The notes under the pieces were generated by a model. The model had not been told where the DNA came from. It saw only the letters and a list, made by a program, of their open reading frames with translations, and did not search any database. From Pollutimonas subterranea (lineage in GTDB: Bacteria > Pseudomonadota > Gammaproteobacteria > Burkholderiales > Burkholderiaceae_B): a stretch of DNA of 64,000 nt. The stretch spans positions 62,001 through 126,000 of the forward strand of contig NZ_PDNW01000012.1 in assembly GCF_002849655.1 (NCBI RefSeq), in the 5' to 3' direction. This document shows, one piece after another, positions 29,805 to 38,939 of this stretch. Numbering within the stretch: the stretch's first letter is position 1; each line of letters begins with the position of its first letter. The position numbers and the translations under genes were made by a program.

Positions 29805-31289
29805 TCAAGCAGTAGTCGACGCAGGTCCGAGCAAGGCCGGATCACGCGCATCGGGACTGAACAAAGGCACGACCGGATTCACCTTGACCTGGCCTTTGAC
29901 CGTCAACCATGTATTCCAGGCCATGACGAAGACGCCGCCCAGGAAGCACAGGCCGCCCAGCATGCGAATGACATAGAAGGGATAAGTGGCCTTGACCGCT
30001 TCGACGAAGCTGTAGGTAAGGGTGCCATCGACGCCCGTGGCGCGCCACATCAAGCCTTGCATCACCCCGGCGATCCACATCGCGCTGATATACATCACCA
30101 CGCCCAGCGTCGCCAGCCAGAAATGCAGCTCGATGAGCTTGGTGCTGGCCATGGCGCTGCGGCCATACAGCCGGGGAATCATGTAGTACAGCGACCCGAA
30201 GGTGATCATGGCCACCCAGCCCAGGGCACCTGAATGCACGTGTCCGATCGTCCAGTCGGTGTAATGCGACAAGGCGTTGACCGTGCGGATGGACATCATC
30301 GAACCTTCAAAGGTGGACATGCCGTAGAACGACAGCGCCACGACCAGGAACTTCAAGATAGGATCGGTACGCAGCTTGTGCCAGGCGCCCGACATCGTCA
30401 TGATGCCATTGATCATGCCGCCCCATGATGGCGCAAGCAGGATCAACGATAGTGCCATGCCGAGCGACTGGGTCCAGTCAGGCAGCGAGGTGTACAGGAG
30501 ATGATGCGGGCCGGCCCACATATAAGTGAAAGCCAGTGCCCAGAAGTGGACGATGGACAAGCGATAGGAATAGATCGGACGCTCGGCCTGCTTGGGCACG
30601 AAGTAATACATCATGCCCAGGAAGCTGGTGGTCAGAAAAAAACCCACGGCATTGTGGCCATACCACCACTGCACCATGGCGTCCTGGACGCCGGCGTAAG
30701 CGGAATACGACTTCCACATTGAGACCGGCAACGCAAAGTTGTTGAATATGTGCAGGACCGCAATGGTAAGTATGTATGAACCATAGAACCAGTTGGCCAC
30801 GTAGATATGCTTGACCCTGCGCTTGACGATAGTGCCGAAGAACACCACCGCGAAGGCAACCCACACCAAGGTCAGCAGGATATCGATAGGCCATTCAAGT
30901 TCGGCATACTCTTTCGTACTGGTGTAGCCCATGGGCAGCGTGATGACGGCAGCGACGATGACGGCCTGCCAGCCCCAAAACGTGAACGCCGCCAGCTTGT
31001 CGCTGTACAGGCGTGCCTGACAGGTACGCTGCACCACGTAATAGGCTGTGGCGAACAAGGCACTGCCGCCGAACGCGAAAATGACCGCGTTGGTATGCAA
31101 TGGCCGCAAGCGGCCGTAGCTGAGCCAAGGAATATCGAAATTCAGTTGCGGCCATATGAGTTGTGCGGCGATCCATACACCGACCGCCATGCCTACCACA
31201 CCCCATACTATGGTCATGATCGTGAACTGACGAACCACACCATAGTTGAAGATTTCGGCCTGTTTTCCGAACGTATCGGAAGTGCCCAT
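29805..31289 (-). CDS. ccoN: cbb3-type cytochrome c oxidase subunit I (CcoN)
   Basis: A 494-aa haem-copper oxidase catalytic subunit with about twelve transmembrane helices. Metal-ligand motifs are visible: [14 protein letters not shown] (low-spin haem His), [20 protein letters not shown] (Cu-B His and the cross-linked Tyr region), [18 protein letters not shown] (two Cu-B His) and [14 protein letters not shown] (haem ligands). It reduces oxygen to water and pumps protons under low oxygen. It is first in the ccoNOQP-ccoG operon, behind a perfect FNR box. Confidence 0.97.
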   Translation of the reverse strand: MGTSDTFGKQAEIFNYGVVRQFTIMTIVWGVVGMAVGVWIAAQLIWPQLNFDIPWLSYGRLRPLHTNAVIFAFGGSALFATAYYVVQRTCQARLYSDKLAAFTFWGWQAVIVAAVITLPMGYTSTKEYAELEWPIDILLTLVWVAFAVVFFGTIVKRRVKHIYVANWFYGSYILTIAVLHIFNNFALPVSMWKSYSAYAGVQDAMVQWWYGHNAVGFFLTTSFLGMMYYFVPKQAERPIYSYRLSIVHFWALAFTYMWAGPHHLLYTSLPDWTQSLGMALSLILLAPSWGGMINGIMTMSGAWHKLRTDPILKFLVVALSFYGMSTFEGSMMSIRTVNALSHYTDWTIGHVHSGALGWVAMITFGSLYYMIPRLYGRSAMASTKLIELHFWLATLGVVMYISAMWIAGVMQGLMWRATGVDGTLTYSFVEAVKATYPFYVIRMLGGLCFLGGVFVMAWNTWLTVKGQVKVNPVVPLFSPDARDPALLGPASTTA

Positions 31290-31314
31290 GAGTTTCCCCT
31301 AAAACAAATAAACA

Positions 31315-31332
31315 ATGCTTGACGTCAAGCAT
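31315..31332. promoter_or_regulatory. 18-base perfect palindrome at the ccoN transcription start
   Basis: ATGCTTGACGTCAAGCAT is perfectly palindromic with no spacer. If FNR activates from its box at 31359-31372, transcription should start at about 31324, inside this palindrome. A repressor bound here would block ccoN; alternatively it forms a 5' mRNA hairpin. Confidence 0.55.
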
Positions 31333-31372
31333 GATCCAGCATGGCAACGAAGCCGACTTTGATGTGCATCAA
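31331..31372 (-). promoter_or_regulatory. FNR-dependent promoter of the ccoNOQP operon
   Basis: The FNR box TTGATGTGCATCAA at 31359-31372 is a perfect palindrome. A class II position (-41.5) puts the -10 hexamer at 31336-31331, where the minus strand reads GATCAT (4 of 6 consensus bases), and the start site at ~31324, 35 bases before ccoN. Confidence 0.75.
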
Positions 31373-31443
31373 GGTCAAATTACAGCCGGGCAGGTTGACG
31401 TTTCCACACCACACTAACTAAATAAAGATACGATCCAAGCGAA

Positions 31444-31674
31444 CTATTTCTCGCGCTGGCGCCCATTTTCCGCAAGCGAAGCAGGCTTTGCCGCGTCGCG
31501 ATCTTCCGTCGTGGCGAGGTTTTCACCAGGGGCGTCATTATCGTTCAGTATGGACTCGCCTCGCGATTGCGTATCGTCGAACTGACCCGAAAAGATCGCC
31601 CACCAGAAAAACACTCCTATCACGATCACGAAGACCAGCGATATCGGCAACAGCAGAAACAGAGACGACGCCAC
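31444..31674 (-). CDS. ccoS: cbb3 oxidase assembly protein CcoS
   Basis: A 76-aa protein with one N-terminal transmembrane helix (LLLPISLVFVIVIGVFFWWA) and the CcoS signature FWWAIFSGQFDD directly after it. A longer than usual hydrophilic tail (~45 residues) follows. The start is GTG at 31674 with CGGAG seven bases upstream, lying 3 bases after the ccoI-like gene. Family role: maturation of CcoN, needed for haem and Cu-B insertion. Confidence 0.88.
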   Translation of the reverse strand: MASSLFLLLPISLVFVIVIGVFFWWAIFSGQFDDTQSRGESILNDNDAPGENLATTEDRDAAKPASLAENGRQREK

Positions 31675-31677
31675 GCA

Positions 31678-32643
31678 TCAGCTCCGGGCGACCGCGGACT
31701 GCCAATCGCCGCTGGATACGCGAATCTGCGAGCGGTACAGACGCCACGAATTTGCTGCTACAGCCAGCGAGGACAAGAGCATGGATATGGCGGCCAGCCA
31801 CGGCGCGACAAATCCCAATGCGGCAAGAGGCGTCATCAGGAGATGCCACGCGACGGAGGCATAGAGGTTCTGCCTTGAAATACGGCCAGTGGCCTGGACC
31901 AGGCGCACAATATCGATATCCTGGGCCGGCGCGCCGGCTGAAAGGCTTGCGTGCGCCGCAGCGACGGCAGTCGGTACCGCCATGGCCATCGCACAGGGAC
32001 AGCTCATTACCAGCAAGGAAACCATTACCGCTACGGCATGCTCGGGCGCGTAGACGTACCAGACCGCCCCCACCAAGAATGCGAGGGCCAGCTGAATGAC
32101 GACAAACCAGAATGCCAGCTGATTGGCGCGCTGCGTGACAGCAAGCCGGAATTCCTCGATGACGCGATGAGCCTTGCCCACACCTACCGCCTGGCGTGCA
32201 CAGAGCTCGAGATAACGGGCGGTCAATAAAAATGCCACGAACATGGTGACAGAGTCGAAATAGACTTCTCCGTTGTCGAACCAGGTCGCGTAGGCACTGG
32301 GAATGAACGCCGCAATAATTCCAAGCGCCACCGGCACGTCCATGCTGACCCTGCCCTGCATCAGGCGGCTGAACGCCCCGCCCCAGACCGGCCACGCGCA
32401 ATAAAGCACGACGGGGACGGTGAGCACGAGGCTGATCCAGTTCATGATAAAGATGGCCTGATCGAGCAGCGCCAGGTTATCGGGCGCCATGCTTTCGCTA
32501 CGCAGATAGCCCGGGAACGCAAACATCATGACCTGCATCATCCCCAGCCAAGCCAGCCCCATACGCGCAAGCATGTGGCGGCGCTTCTGGCGATCGGAGC
32601 CAGACAGGCCTTGGGGTGTGGAAAAAATCGAGAAGGCGCGCAT
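31678..32643 (-). CDS. CcoI-like copper P-type ATPase membrane domain lacking all catalytic domains
   Basis: A 321-aa protein that is almost entirely transmembrane helices. It keeps GMMQVMMFAFPGYL, the region up to YLELCAR, and the CPC metal-site helix (VMSCPCAMAMAVPTAVA). It then passes straight to a segment resembling the last two helices (RISRQNLYASVAWHLLMTPL, PWLAAISMLLSSLAVAANSW). The N-terminal metal-binding domain, the TGE actuator loop, the DKTGT phosphorylation site, the nucleotide domain and the GDGxND hinge are all absent, about half of a normal CcoI/FixI (~750 aa). The frame is continuous and the gene sits where ccoI belongs, before ccoS and behind a perfect FNR box, so it is probably functional. 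It cannot hydrolyse ATP alone. Confidence 0.85.
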   Translation of the reverse strand: MRAFSIFSTPQGLSGSDRQKRRHMLARMGLAWLGMMQVMMFAFPGYLRSESMAPDNLALLDQAIFIMNWISLVLTVPVVLYCAWPVWGGAFSRLMQGRVSMDVPVALGIIAAFIPSAYATWFDNGEVYFDSVTMFVAFLLTARYLELCARQAVGVGKAHRVIEEFRLAVTQRANQLAFWFVVIQLALAFLVGAVWYVYAPEHAVAVMVSLLVMSCPCAMAMAVPTAVAAAHASLSAGAPAQDIDIVRLVQATGRISRQNLYASVAWHLLMTPLAALGFVAPWLAAISMLLSSLAVAANSWRLYRSQIRVSSGDWQSAVARS

Positions 32644-32651
32644 GGATACGA

Positions 32652-32692
32652 ACTATACCCGGCTAGGGATTCTACGTATTGATCTAGATCAA
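32652..32692 (-). promoter_or_regulatory. FNR-dependent promoter of the ccoI-like/ccoS unit
   Basis: TTGATCTAGATCAA at 32679-32692 is a perfect FNR box. On the minus strand TATAGT (32657-32652) is a good -10 at class II distance. The predicted start (~32645) is only two bases from ATG 32643, so the mRNA may be nearly leaderless. A 10-base inverted repeat (32674-32683 with 32708-32717) overlaps and flanks the box. Confidence 0.7.
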
Positions 32693-32768
32693 GTTCAGAG
32701 ATTACGTATCAATACGTGACAAGAGGTAGCCCCTCGACTCCCTCCCGTTTTCATCCCGCGCGCGGTAC

Positions 32769-34094
32769 TTAGGCTACTTTCAAGCCTTGGCCGCTGCTAT
32801 TGTCAAACTGCGCCTCTTCAGTGGAACCCGTAAGGGCCGTTGTTGAAGATTGCCCGCCTTCGATAGCTTGCGTTACCGCATCGAAGTAGCCCGTGCCTAC
32901 CTCACGCTGATGCTTGACGGCCGTAAAGCCGAGGTCGGCGGCTGCAAACTCTTTTTGTTGCAGCTCCACAAAAGCGCTCATCTGGCGTCGGGCATAGCCA
33001 TGGGCCAGCTCGAACATTCCGTAGTTGAGGGCGTGGAAGCCAGCAAGCGTAATAAATTGGAATTTATAACCCATGGCGCCCAATTCCCGCTGGAATTTGG
33101 CAACTGTGGCGTCGTCCAGGTTCTTTTTCCAATTAAAGGATGGCGAGCAATTATAGGCCAGCATCTTGCCCGGGAACTGGCGATGGATTGCTTCGGCAAA
33201 CTGACGCGCATATTCAAGATTGGGCGTCGATGTTTCGCACCACAGCAAGTCGGCATACGGGGCATAGGCGAGGCCGCGGGAAATACCCTGCTCAATGCCG
33301 GGCCGTGTACGGAAGAAACCCTCAACAGTACGCTCACCGGTAATGAAGGCCCTGTCATTTTCATCAACATCGCTGGTAACCAGGTCGGCCGCGTCGGCAT
33401 CCGTACGTGCCAGCAACAAGGTGGGTACGTTGAGGACGTCCGCCGCCAAGCGGGCCGAAACCAGTTTCGCCACGGCTTCCCGAGTGGGTACAAGCACCTT
33501 TCCACCCATATGGCCACATTTCTTGACAGACGCCAGTTGATCCTCGAAATGGACCCCCGCCGCGCCGGCTTCGATCATGGCCTTCATCAGTTCGAATGCA
33601 TTCAGCACGCCGCCAAACCCGGCTTCGGCATCGGCGACGATAGGAGCGAAATAGTCCAGATAATCGTCATCCTGCGGATTCTTTCCCTCCATCCACTGAA
33701 TCTGGTCGCAGCGTGTAAGCGCGTTATTGATGCGCTTTACCACCAGCGGCACTGAGTTCGCCGGATATAACGATTGATCCGGATACATCTCGCCGGCACC
33801 ATTGGCGTCGCCAGCGACTTGCCAGCCAGAAAGATAGATCGCTTTCAATCCTGCTTTCACTTGCTGCATCGCCTGGTTGCCGGTGAGCGCCCCCAGCGAG
33901 TTCACAAAGGGCTCAGAATGCAACAGACCCCAGAGTTTTTCGGCTCCTCGCCTGGCCAACGTATGCTCCACCATCACAGAGCCGCGTAGCCGTATGACTT
34001 CTTCCGCGTTATAGCCGCGCTTTATGCCTTGCCAGCGCACATCTTCTGCCCAGCTCTTCTGCAGATTTCGAACTTCGTTTTCTCGTGTGGTCAT
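32769..34094 (-). CDS. aceA: Isocitrate lyase
   Basis: A 441-aa glyoxylate-shunt enzyme splitting isocitrate to succinate and glyoxylate. The catalytic loop [11 protein letters not shown] is intact. [20 protein letters not shown] binds magnesium and substrate, and [13 protein letters not shown] is typical. Start ATG 34094 is chosen over 34121 because homologues begin just before NLQKSW. The gene is monocistronic here, with no malate synthase nearby. A perfect 14-base palindrome ~95 bases upstream could be an operator. Confidence 0.95.
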   Translation of the reverse strand: MTTRENEVRNLQKSWAEDVRWQGIKRGYNAEEVIRLRGSVMVEHTLARRGAEKLWGLLHSEPFVNSLGALTGNQAMQQVKAGLKAIYLSGWQVAGDANGAGEMYPDQSLYPANSVPLVVKRINNALTRCDQIQWMEGKNPQDDDYLDYFAPIVADAEAGFGGVLNAFELMKAMIEAGAAGVHFEDQLASVKKCGHMGGKVLVPTREAVAKLVSARLAADVLNVPTLLLARTDADAADLVTSDVDENDRAFITGERTVEGFFRTRPGIEQGISRGLAYAPYADLLWCETSTPNLEYARQFAEAIHRQFPGKMLAYNCSPSFNWKKNLDDATVAKFQRELGAMGYKFQFITLAGFHALNYGMFELAHGYARRQMSAFVELQQKEFAAADLGFTAVKHQREVGTGYFDAVTQAIEGGQSSTTALTGSTEEAQFDNSSGQGLKVA

Positions 34095-34181
34095 GATGCT
34101 TTTCCTTGTGAAGTGAGACAAATCATATGAAAACCCATTGAGAAAAGTCTACGCTCTTGCTGCAGGGCAAGGAGCCCTTGA

Positions 34182-34195
34182 GTCTTATATAAGAC
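34182..34195. promoter_or_regulatory. Perfect palindrome upstream of aceA
   Basis: GTCTTATATAAGAC is a 14-base perfect palindrome 88-101 bases before the aceA start, in the divergent aceA-queF gap. Its form resembles operators of GntR/FadR-family carbon regulators; this is inference. Confidence 0.45.
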
Positions 34196-34387
34196 AAAAA
34201 ATATAGATGTTTAAATTCAAGCAGTTCTGATTTTGTTTCCGCAATATGAAATGAAATCCTTTCTCGTGAAAACTGTTATCGTGCAACGCAGCACGACAAT
34301 TTCACATGTCGAAAGTCATTTTTCATAATGTGGGAATGACACTGCAAGAGGGTACAATGACGTACTGATTCTTCTATTTCTTTTGCG

Positions 34388-35212
34388 ATGACTGCTTTTG
34401 TTCCTCCAAACGCCCCGCTAGGCCGGGACGTCTCTTACCCCGATTCCTACGATGCCACCCTGCTCTTCCCGATCGACCGCAAGCTCAATCGCGAGAAGCT
34501 CGATATCCCTCACGATTGGTATGGCGACGATATCTGGAATGCCTACGAAATATCGTGGCTCGATGGCAAGGGCAAGCCTATCGTAGGCATGGCCCGCTTT
34601 ACCGTTCCGGCTGCAAGCCCCAGGCTGATTGAATCCAAATCGTTCAAGCTATACCTGAATTCATACAACGACGAACGTTTTGCCGCGCAGAGCCTGGTCC
34701 GGGAACGCATGACCGCCGATCTGAGCGCTGCAGCGGGTGCGCCGGTGAAGGTCGAGATCAATACCGACATCAAGCAACAGGATTTTTTGTGTGCGCCCAT
34801 GGACGGCATCTGCATCGATGACGCTGACATCGAAATCACCACTTACCGGCCTACGCCCGAACTCTTGCACTGCGTAGCGGGCGCCAGCACCATCAGTGAA
34901 ACCCTGATGTCGGATCTGCTGAAATCCAATTGCCCCGTCACGGGTCAACCGGACTGGGGCAGCGTCCAGATTACATACACCGGCCAGCAAATAGACCGGT
35001 CCGCCCTGCTGGAATATATCGTTTCCCTGCGCCAACACAATGAATTTCATGAACATTGCGTAGAGCAGCTGTATTGCGACATCTGGACAAGTTGCCAGCC
35101 AGAGTCCCTGCTGGTCTATGCGCGCTATACGCGCCGCGGTGGCCTGGACATCAACCCATGGCGCAGCAGCCGCCCCGCCACTGTCAGCCAGACGCGTACG
35201 CCACGCCAGTAA
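34388..35212 (+). CDS. queF: NADPH-dependent 7-cyano-7-deazaguanine reductase QueF
   Basis: A 274-aa long-form (E. coli-type) nitrile reductase making preQ1 for queuosine. The NADPH motif ESKSFKLYLNS is at 82-92. The catalytic Cys182 lies in SNCPVTGQPDW, and the substrate region NEFHEHCVEQL follows near residue 220. Two T-fold halves give the characteristic length. It is divergent from aceA across a 293-base gap with TACAAT at 34353-34358 as a possible -10. It is the second queuosine gene in the window after queH. Confidence 0.94.
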   Translation: MTAFVPPNAPLGRDVSYPDSYDATLLFPIDRKLNREKLDIPHDWYGDDIWNAYEISWLDGKGKPIVGMARFTVPAASPRLIESKSFKLYLNSYNDERFAAQSLVRERMTADLSAAAGAPVKVEINTDIKQQDFLCAPMDGICIDDADIEITTYRPTPELLHCVAGASTISETLMSDLLKSNCPVTGQPDWGSVQITYTGQQIDRSALLEYIVSLRQHNEFHEHCVEQLYCDIWTSCQPESLLVYARYTRRGGLDINPWRSSRPATVSQTRTPRQ

Positions 35213-35220
35213 GGGAACAA

Positions 35221-36519
35221 TCAGGCGCTGACCGGGCGAAGTACTGAACGGGTAGCGGTTCTGGCAACCCACAAGGCCAATACCGCGGCAACGCAAAAAC
35301 CGATGGCGGCCCCGAACCACGGCCCTTGCACGAAGCCGGCATCCAGCATCAAGCCAAAGCCCACCGGCGCAAGCGAAGAGCCTACGTCCATACCCGAATA
35401 GACCAGGCCATACACGGCGCCGGTGGCTCCTTTAGGGGTTACGCGCCGGATCAGCATGTCGCGCGACGGGGCCGATACGCCTGAGCAGAAGCCGGCCATT
35501 GCGACGAGCGCGATGGCATAGGAAGGCGGTATCGCCCCATAAGCGAGCACCAGCAATAACGTTCCCGCCAGTACAAGGGAAATCGCTACCGTGCGCTCGG
35601 TATTCGGCGTGGCTCCAACCAGAAAGCCGCCTGCCAGCATGCCCAGCGCGGCAGCCACCATATAAGCGGACAATGTGGTGCCTGCCACAATCTTGTCGAT
35701 GGCATACACCTCGCTGAGCATCGGGATGGTGTAGTTTTGCACGGCCGACAGCGCCATGGACGTGAAAGCAAAAAACAGGAAGGCGCCCCATAATGCCGGC
35801 TGTGCGAGCAAAGTGGTCAAGGTCTGCATGGCGGTCTGGTTGGATAAGTCGGCTTCAGCGGCATCGGTAGCAGTCGCCGCTTTGCTTGCAGTGTCAGCGG
35901 ATACGGCTTGACTGCTGCCAGTGAGCAGGTCGCGTCCCAGCCATGTCAACAACAGGACCACCGCCACCAGGGCGGCGGCCGAGAATGCCGCGACCCGCCA
36001 GTTCGCCAGATAGATGATGGTTGCCATGAAGACCGGCGTAAGGGCCCAGCCAAGATTGCCGGTGAGACCGTGCGTGCTGAATGCGTGCCCCAGCCGCCGT
36101 GGACTGACCCTGTGGTTCAGAATGGAGAAGTCGACAGGGTGAAAGACAGAATTTCCAATTCCTCCTATGACGGCCGCCAGCAGCAGCATCGGATAAGAGG
36201 TAGAGACGCCAATGAGAATTCCGGATACGACAAAGCACGTGAGCCCGAACCGCAGCACCGGCGCCGGTCCGATGCGGTCCACGACAAAACCCGACGAGGC
36301 CTGGCCAAAACATGACACAAGGAAGAACGCGGAAGCCAGCATGCCCAGCTTGACGAAGTCGTAGCCATATTCGTTGGCCAATGACAGGTATAGCGTGGGC
36401 AGCACCAGTTGAAAAAAATGCGAACTGGAATGAACAGCGCCCACCAGGCTGATGACGAGCCAGTCCTGGCGTTTCTGGGACGATGTATCGGGTGAGTGAT
36501 CCGGGGTTGCGGAGCTCAT
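35221..36519 (-). CDS. Major facilitator superfamily transporter (Fsr-like)
   Basis: A 432-aa protein with twelve predicted transmembrane helices in two halves separated by a hydrophilic loop rich in Ala/Asp (~210-230). The N-terminal HSSSHFFQLVLPTLYLSLA and GGIGNSVFHPVDFSILNHRV resemble fosmidomycin-resistance-type (Fsr) exporters. The substrate is unknown. Its ATG overlaps the pgsA stop (ATGA), so it is probably translated from the pgsA transcript. It converges on queF with an 8-base gap. Confidence 0.82.
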   Translation of the reverse strand: MSSATPDHSPDTSSQKRQDWLVISLVGAVHSSSHFFQLVLPTLYLSLANEYGYDFVKLGMLASAFFLVSCFGQASSGFVVDRIGPAPVLRFGLTCFVVSGILIGVSTSYPMLLLAAVIGGIGNSVFHPVDFSILNHRVSPRRLGHAFSTHGLTGNLGWALTPVFMATIIYLANWRVAAFSAAALVAVVLLLTWLGRDLLTGSSQAVSADTASKAATATDAAEADLSNQTAMQTLTTLLAQPALWGAFLFFAFTSMALSAVQNYTIPMLSEVYAIDKIVAGTTLSAYMVAAALGMLAGGFLVGATPNTERTVAISLVLAGTLLLVLAYGAIPPSYAIALVAMAGFCSGVSAPSRDMLIRRVTPKGATGAVYGLVYSGMDVGSSLAPVGFGLMLDAGFVQGPWFGAAIGFCVAAVLALWVARTATRSVLRPVSA

Positions 36520-37100
36520 GAGAGCGACCTGCCGCCTTTGTCGCGGATTTCAGGCCACGCCCGCCGCAGGTAATAACACATGGACCACACGGTAAGCACG
36601 GCAGCCACCACGATAAGCACCTGGCCCACCAACTGAACGGACACGCCCTGGAAGGGTTGCCAATAGAGCAGGCAAGGAATGGCGATCATTTGGGCCGCGG
36701 TCTTGAACTTGCCCAGCCGATGCACGGCTACGCTGCCACTGGCGCCTATCTTGGCCATCCATTCGCGCAATGCCGATATGGTGATTTCACGGCCGATGAT
36801 GACCAGTGCAATGAAGGAATCGACGCGATTCAGGTCCAGCAAAATCAGCAGCGCGGCGCACACCATGAGCTTATCGGCGACCGGGTCGAGAAAGGCGCCG
36901 AACGACGAGGTTTGGTTCCAGCGCCGCGCCAGCCAGCCGTCGAACCAGTCGGTCAGGGCGGCTATGACAAATGCGGCGGCCCCCACCATATCGCGCACCG
37001 GAACGGATATCCAGTCGGCGGGGATATAGAACAGTCCCACGATAAGCGGGATCATGGCTATGCGCAGCCAAGTCAGGGCGATGGGTAAGTTGAATGGCAT
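36516..37100 (-). CDS. pgsA: CDP-diacylglycerol-glycerol-3-phosphate 3-phosphatidyltransferase
   Basis: A 194-aa integral membrane enzyme for the committed step of phosphatidylglycerol synthesis. The CDP-alcohol phosphotransferase motif D-G-x2-A-R-x8-G-x3-D-x3-D is intact in FDGWLARRWNQTSSFGAFLD followed by PVADK. It begins NLPIALTWLRIAMIPLIVG, the usual N-terminus. It follows uvrC by 15 bases, the uvrC-pgsA order common in proteobacteria. The tRNA genes often found after pgsA are not present; an MFS gene overlaps its end instead. Confidence 0.94.
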   Translation of the reverse strand: MPFNLPIALTWLRIAMIPLIVGLFYIPADWISVPVRDMVGAAAFVIAALTDWFDGWLARRWNQTSSFGAFLDPVADKLMVCAALLILLDLNRVDSFIALVIIGREITISALREWMAKIGASGSVAVHRLGKFKTAAQMIAIPCLLYWQPFQGVSVQLVGQVLIVVAAVLTVWSMCYYLRRAWPEIRDKGGRSLS

Positions 37101-37115
37101 AAGTTGAATAGTACC

Positions 37116-38939
37116 TTATCGGAGCGCATGATAGATACGTTCCGCCAAATCGGCGGAAATTCCATCCACCGAACGCAGGTCATCGACGCTCGCGTCCACC
37201 ACACCTGAAAAGCCGCCAAATCGGGCCAACAGCTTCTGGCGCCGCCTGGCGCCCACGCCCTCGATCTCTTCGAGGCGCGACACATTGCGCGCCTTGGCCC
37301 GCTGCGCGCGCATGCCGGTAATGGCAAACCGGTGCGCTTCATCGCGGATCTGCGCTACCAGCATCAAGGCCGCGGATTCAATGCCCAGTGCCACGGGCTC
37401 GCGGCCATCCGCAAAAACCAGGGTTTCGAGTCCGACCTTGCGCCCCTCGCCCTTGGACACGCCGACAATGCTTCGGGTATCCAGGCCAAGTTCCACAAAG
37501 ACCTGCCTGGCAATCTCGACCTGCCCCTTGCCGCCGTCTATCAGCACGATGTCGGGCATCTCCGCCAAGCCGTCGGCCACCCGGCTGAACCGGCGGGTCA
37601 GGACCTGCCGCATGGCGGCATAGTCATCCCCCGGTGTAATTCCCGCTATGTTGTAGCGGCGATACAGGGACGGCTGCATGTCATGATGCCGGTACACGAC
37701 ACAGGACGCCTGGGTTGCTTCGCCGGCGGTATGGCTGATGTCGAAACACTCGACATGCAAGGCATCCAGCGCGGCTTCGTCGGTATCCATCTCAAGCGCC
37801 GATGCCAGGGCCAGGCTGCGCGCGGCCCGTGCGCTGGACTCCGTCAATAGGCGTGCCAGCGCCATCTCGGCGTTCTTCATGGCTTGCTCCAGCCATGTCT
37901 TGCGTACGCCCTGGGGCTTGATGATCACGCGCGCCTTGACGCCAGTCCGCTCGGCCACCAGCGCAATAAGATCGGGATCAGGCAAAGGATGCGAACACAC
38001 CAGAACGGCGGGCATGCTGCTTTCGACATAGTGCTGGCTAACGAAAGCGGCCAGCACGTCCCCGGGGCTATCATCGTTGGCATGCGACGGAAAAAATGGC
38101 TTGTCGCCCAGATGCCGTCCACCGCGTATCATCGCCAGGTTCACGCATACCCGTCCTCCCGCTGAAGCCAGTGCAATGACATCCACGTCGTCATTGCCAA
38201 CCTTCTCCATGGATTGTTGCTGCAGGACTTTGGCCAACGACCCCATCTGGTCGCGCAACACGGCGGCCTTTTCGAAATCAAGCGCGTCGGATGCCTGGCG
38301 CATGCGCGCATCGATATCCTGCATGACCTCCTTGGCCTGGCCGTCAAGAAACCGCACCGCGCGCTCGACGTCAGCCTTGTAGTCTTCATCGCTGATCAGG
38401 TTCACACAAGGCGCCGAGCATCGCCCGATCTGGTACAGCAGGCAAGGCCGCGACCGATTGGCATACACACTGTCTTCACACGTACGCAAGCGAAATACCC
38501 GTTGCAGAATCTGTATGGTTTCGCGCACTGCCCATGCATTGGGATAAGGCCCGAAAAACCGCCCCTTGCCGCTAGTACTGCCGCGATAATAGGCAATCCG
38601 CGGCGCCTCATGGGCACTGAGCATCAAGTAAGGGTATGACTTGTCATCCCGGAAAAGGATGTTGTAGCGCGGCTTCAGGCGCTTGATGAGGTTGCTTTCA
38701 AGCAGCAGCGCTTCGGCTTCGGAGCGCGTGACCGTCACTTCCAGCCGCGCCACCCGCGCTACCATGTGCGCAATTCGAGGACTGTCCGGCGTTTTCTGGA
38801 AGTATGAGTTCACGCGCTTTTTCAGGTCGCGCGCCTTCCCGACATAAAGCACCTCGCCTTGCGCATCGATATGCCGATATACGCCGGGCAGATGCGGCAG
38901 GTCAGCCAGAAACGATTTGAGATTGAAGTCGTCGGGCAT
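37116..38939 (-). CDS. uvrC: UvrABC nuclease subunit C
   Basis: A 607-aa nucleotide-excision-repair endonuclease. The N-terminal GIY-YIG domain reads [20 protein letters not shown]. The Cys-containing [19 protein letters not shown] follows, then a UVR motif around residue 210. The RNase-H-like nuclease is at [20 protein letters not shown] and [16 protein letters not shown], with helix-hairpin-helix repeats at the C-terminus. ATG 38939 is preferred over ATG 38954 because homologues start [19 protein letters not shown]. The start lies inside the end of nagZ (38-base overlap). Confidence 0.95.
   Translation of the reverse strand: MPDDFNLKSFLADLPHLPGVYRHIDAQGEVLYVGKARDLKKRVNSYFQKTPDSPRIAHMVARVARLEVTVTRSEAEALLLESNLIKRLKPRYNILFRDDKSYPYLMLSAHEAPRIAYYRGSTSGKGRFFGPYPNAWAVRETIQILQRVFRLRTCEDSVYANRSRPCLLYQIGRCSAPCVNLISDEDYKADVERAVRFLDGQAKEVMQDIDARMRQASDALDFEKAAVLRDQMGSLAKVLQQQSMEKVGNDDVDVIALASAGGRVCVNLAMIRGGRHLGDKPFFPSHANDDSPGDVLAAFVSQHYVESSMPAVLVCSHPLPDPDLIALVAERTGVKARVIIKPQGVRKTWLEQAMKNAEMALARLLTESSARAARSLALASALEMDTDEAALDALHVECFDISHTAGEATQASCVVYRHHDMQPSLYRRYNIAGITPGDDYAAMRQVLTRRFSRVADGLAEMPDIVLIDGGKGQVEIARQVFVELGLDTRSIVGVSKGEGRKVGLETLVFADGREPVALGIESAALMLVAQIRDEAHRFAITGMRAQRAKARNVSRLEEIEGVGARRRQKLLARFGGFSGVVDASVDDLRSVDGISADLAERIYHALR

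Noticed and set aside
36500-37115. tRNA genes expected after pgsA in some proteobacteria
   Set aside because: No cloverleaf-like sequence is visible; an MFS gene overlaps the pgsA end instead.
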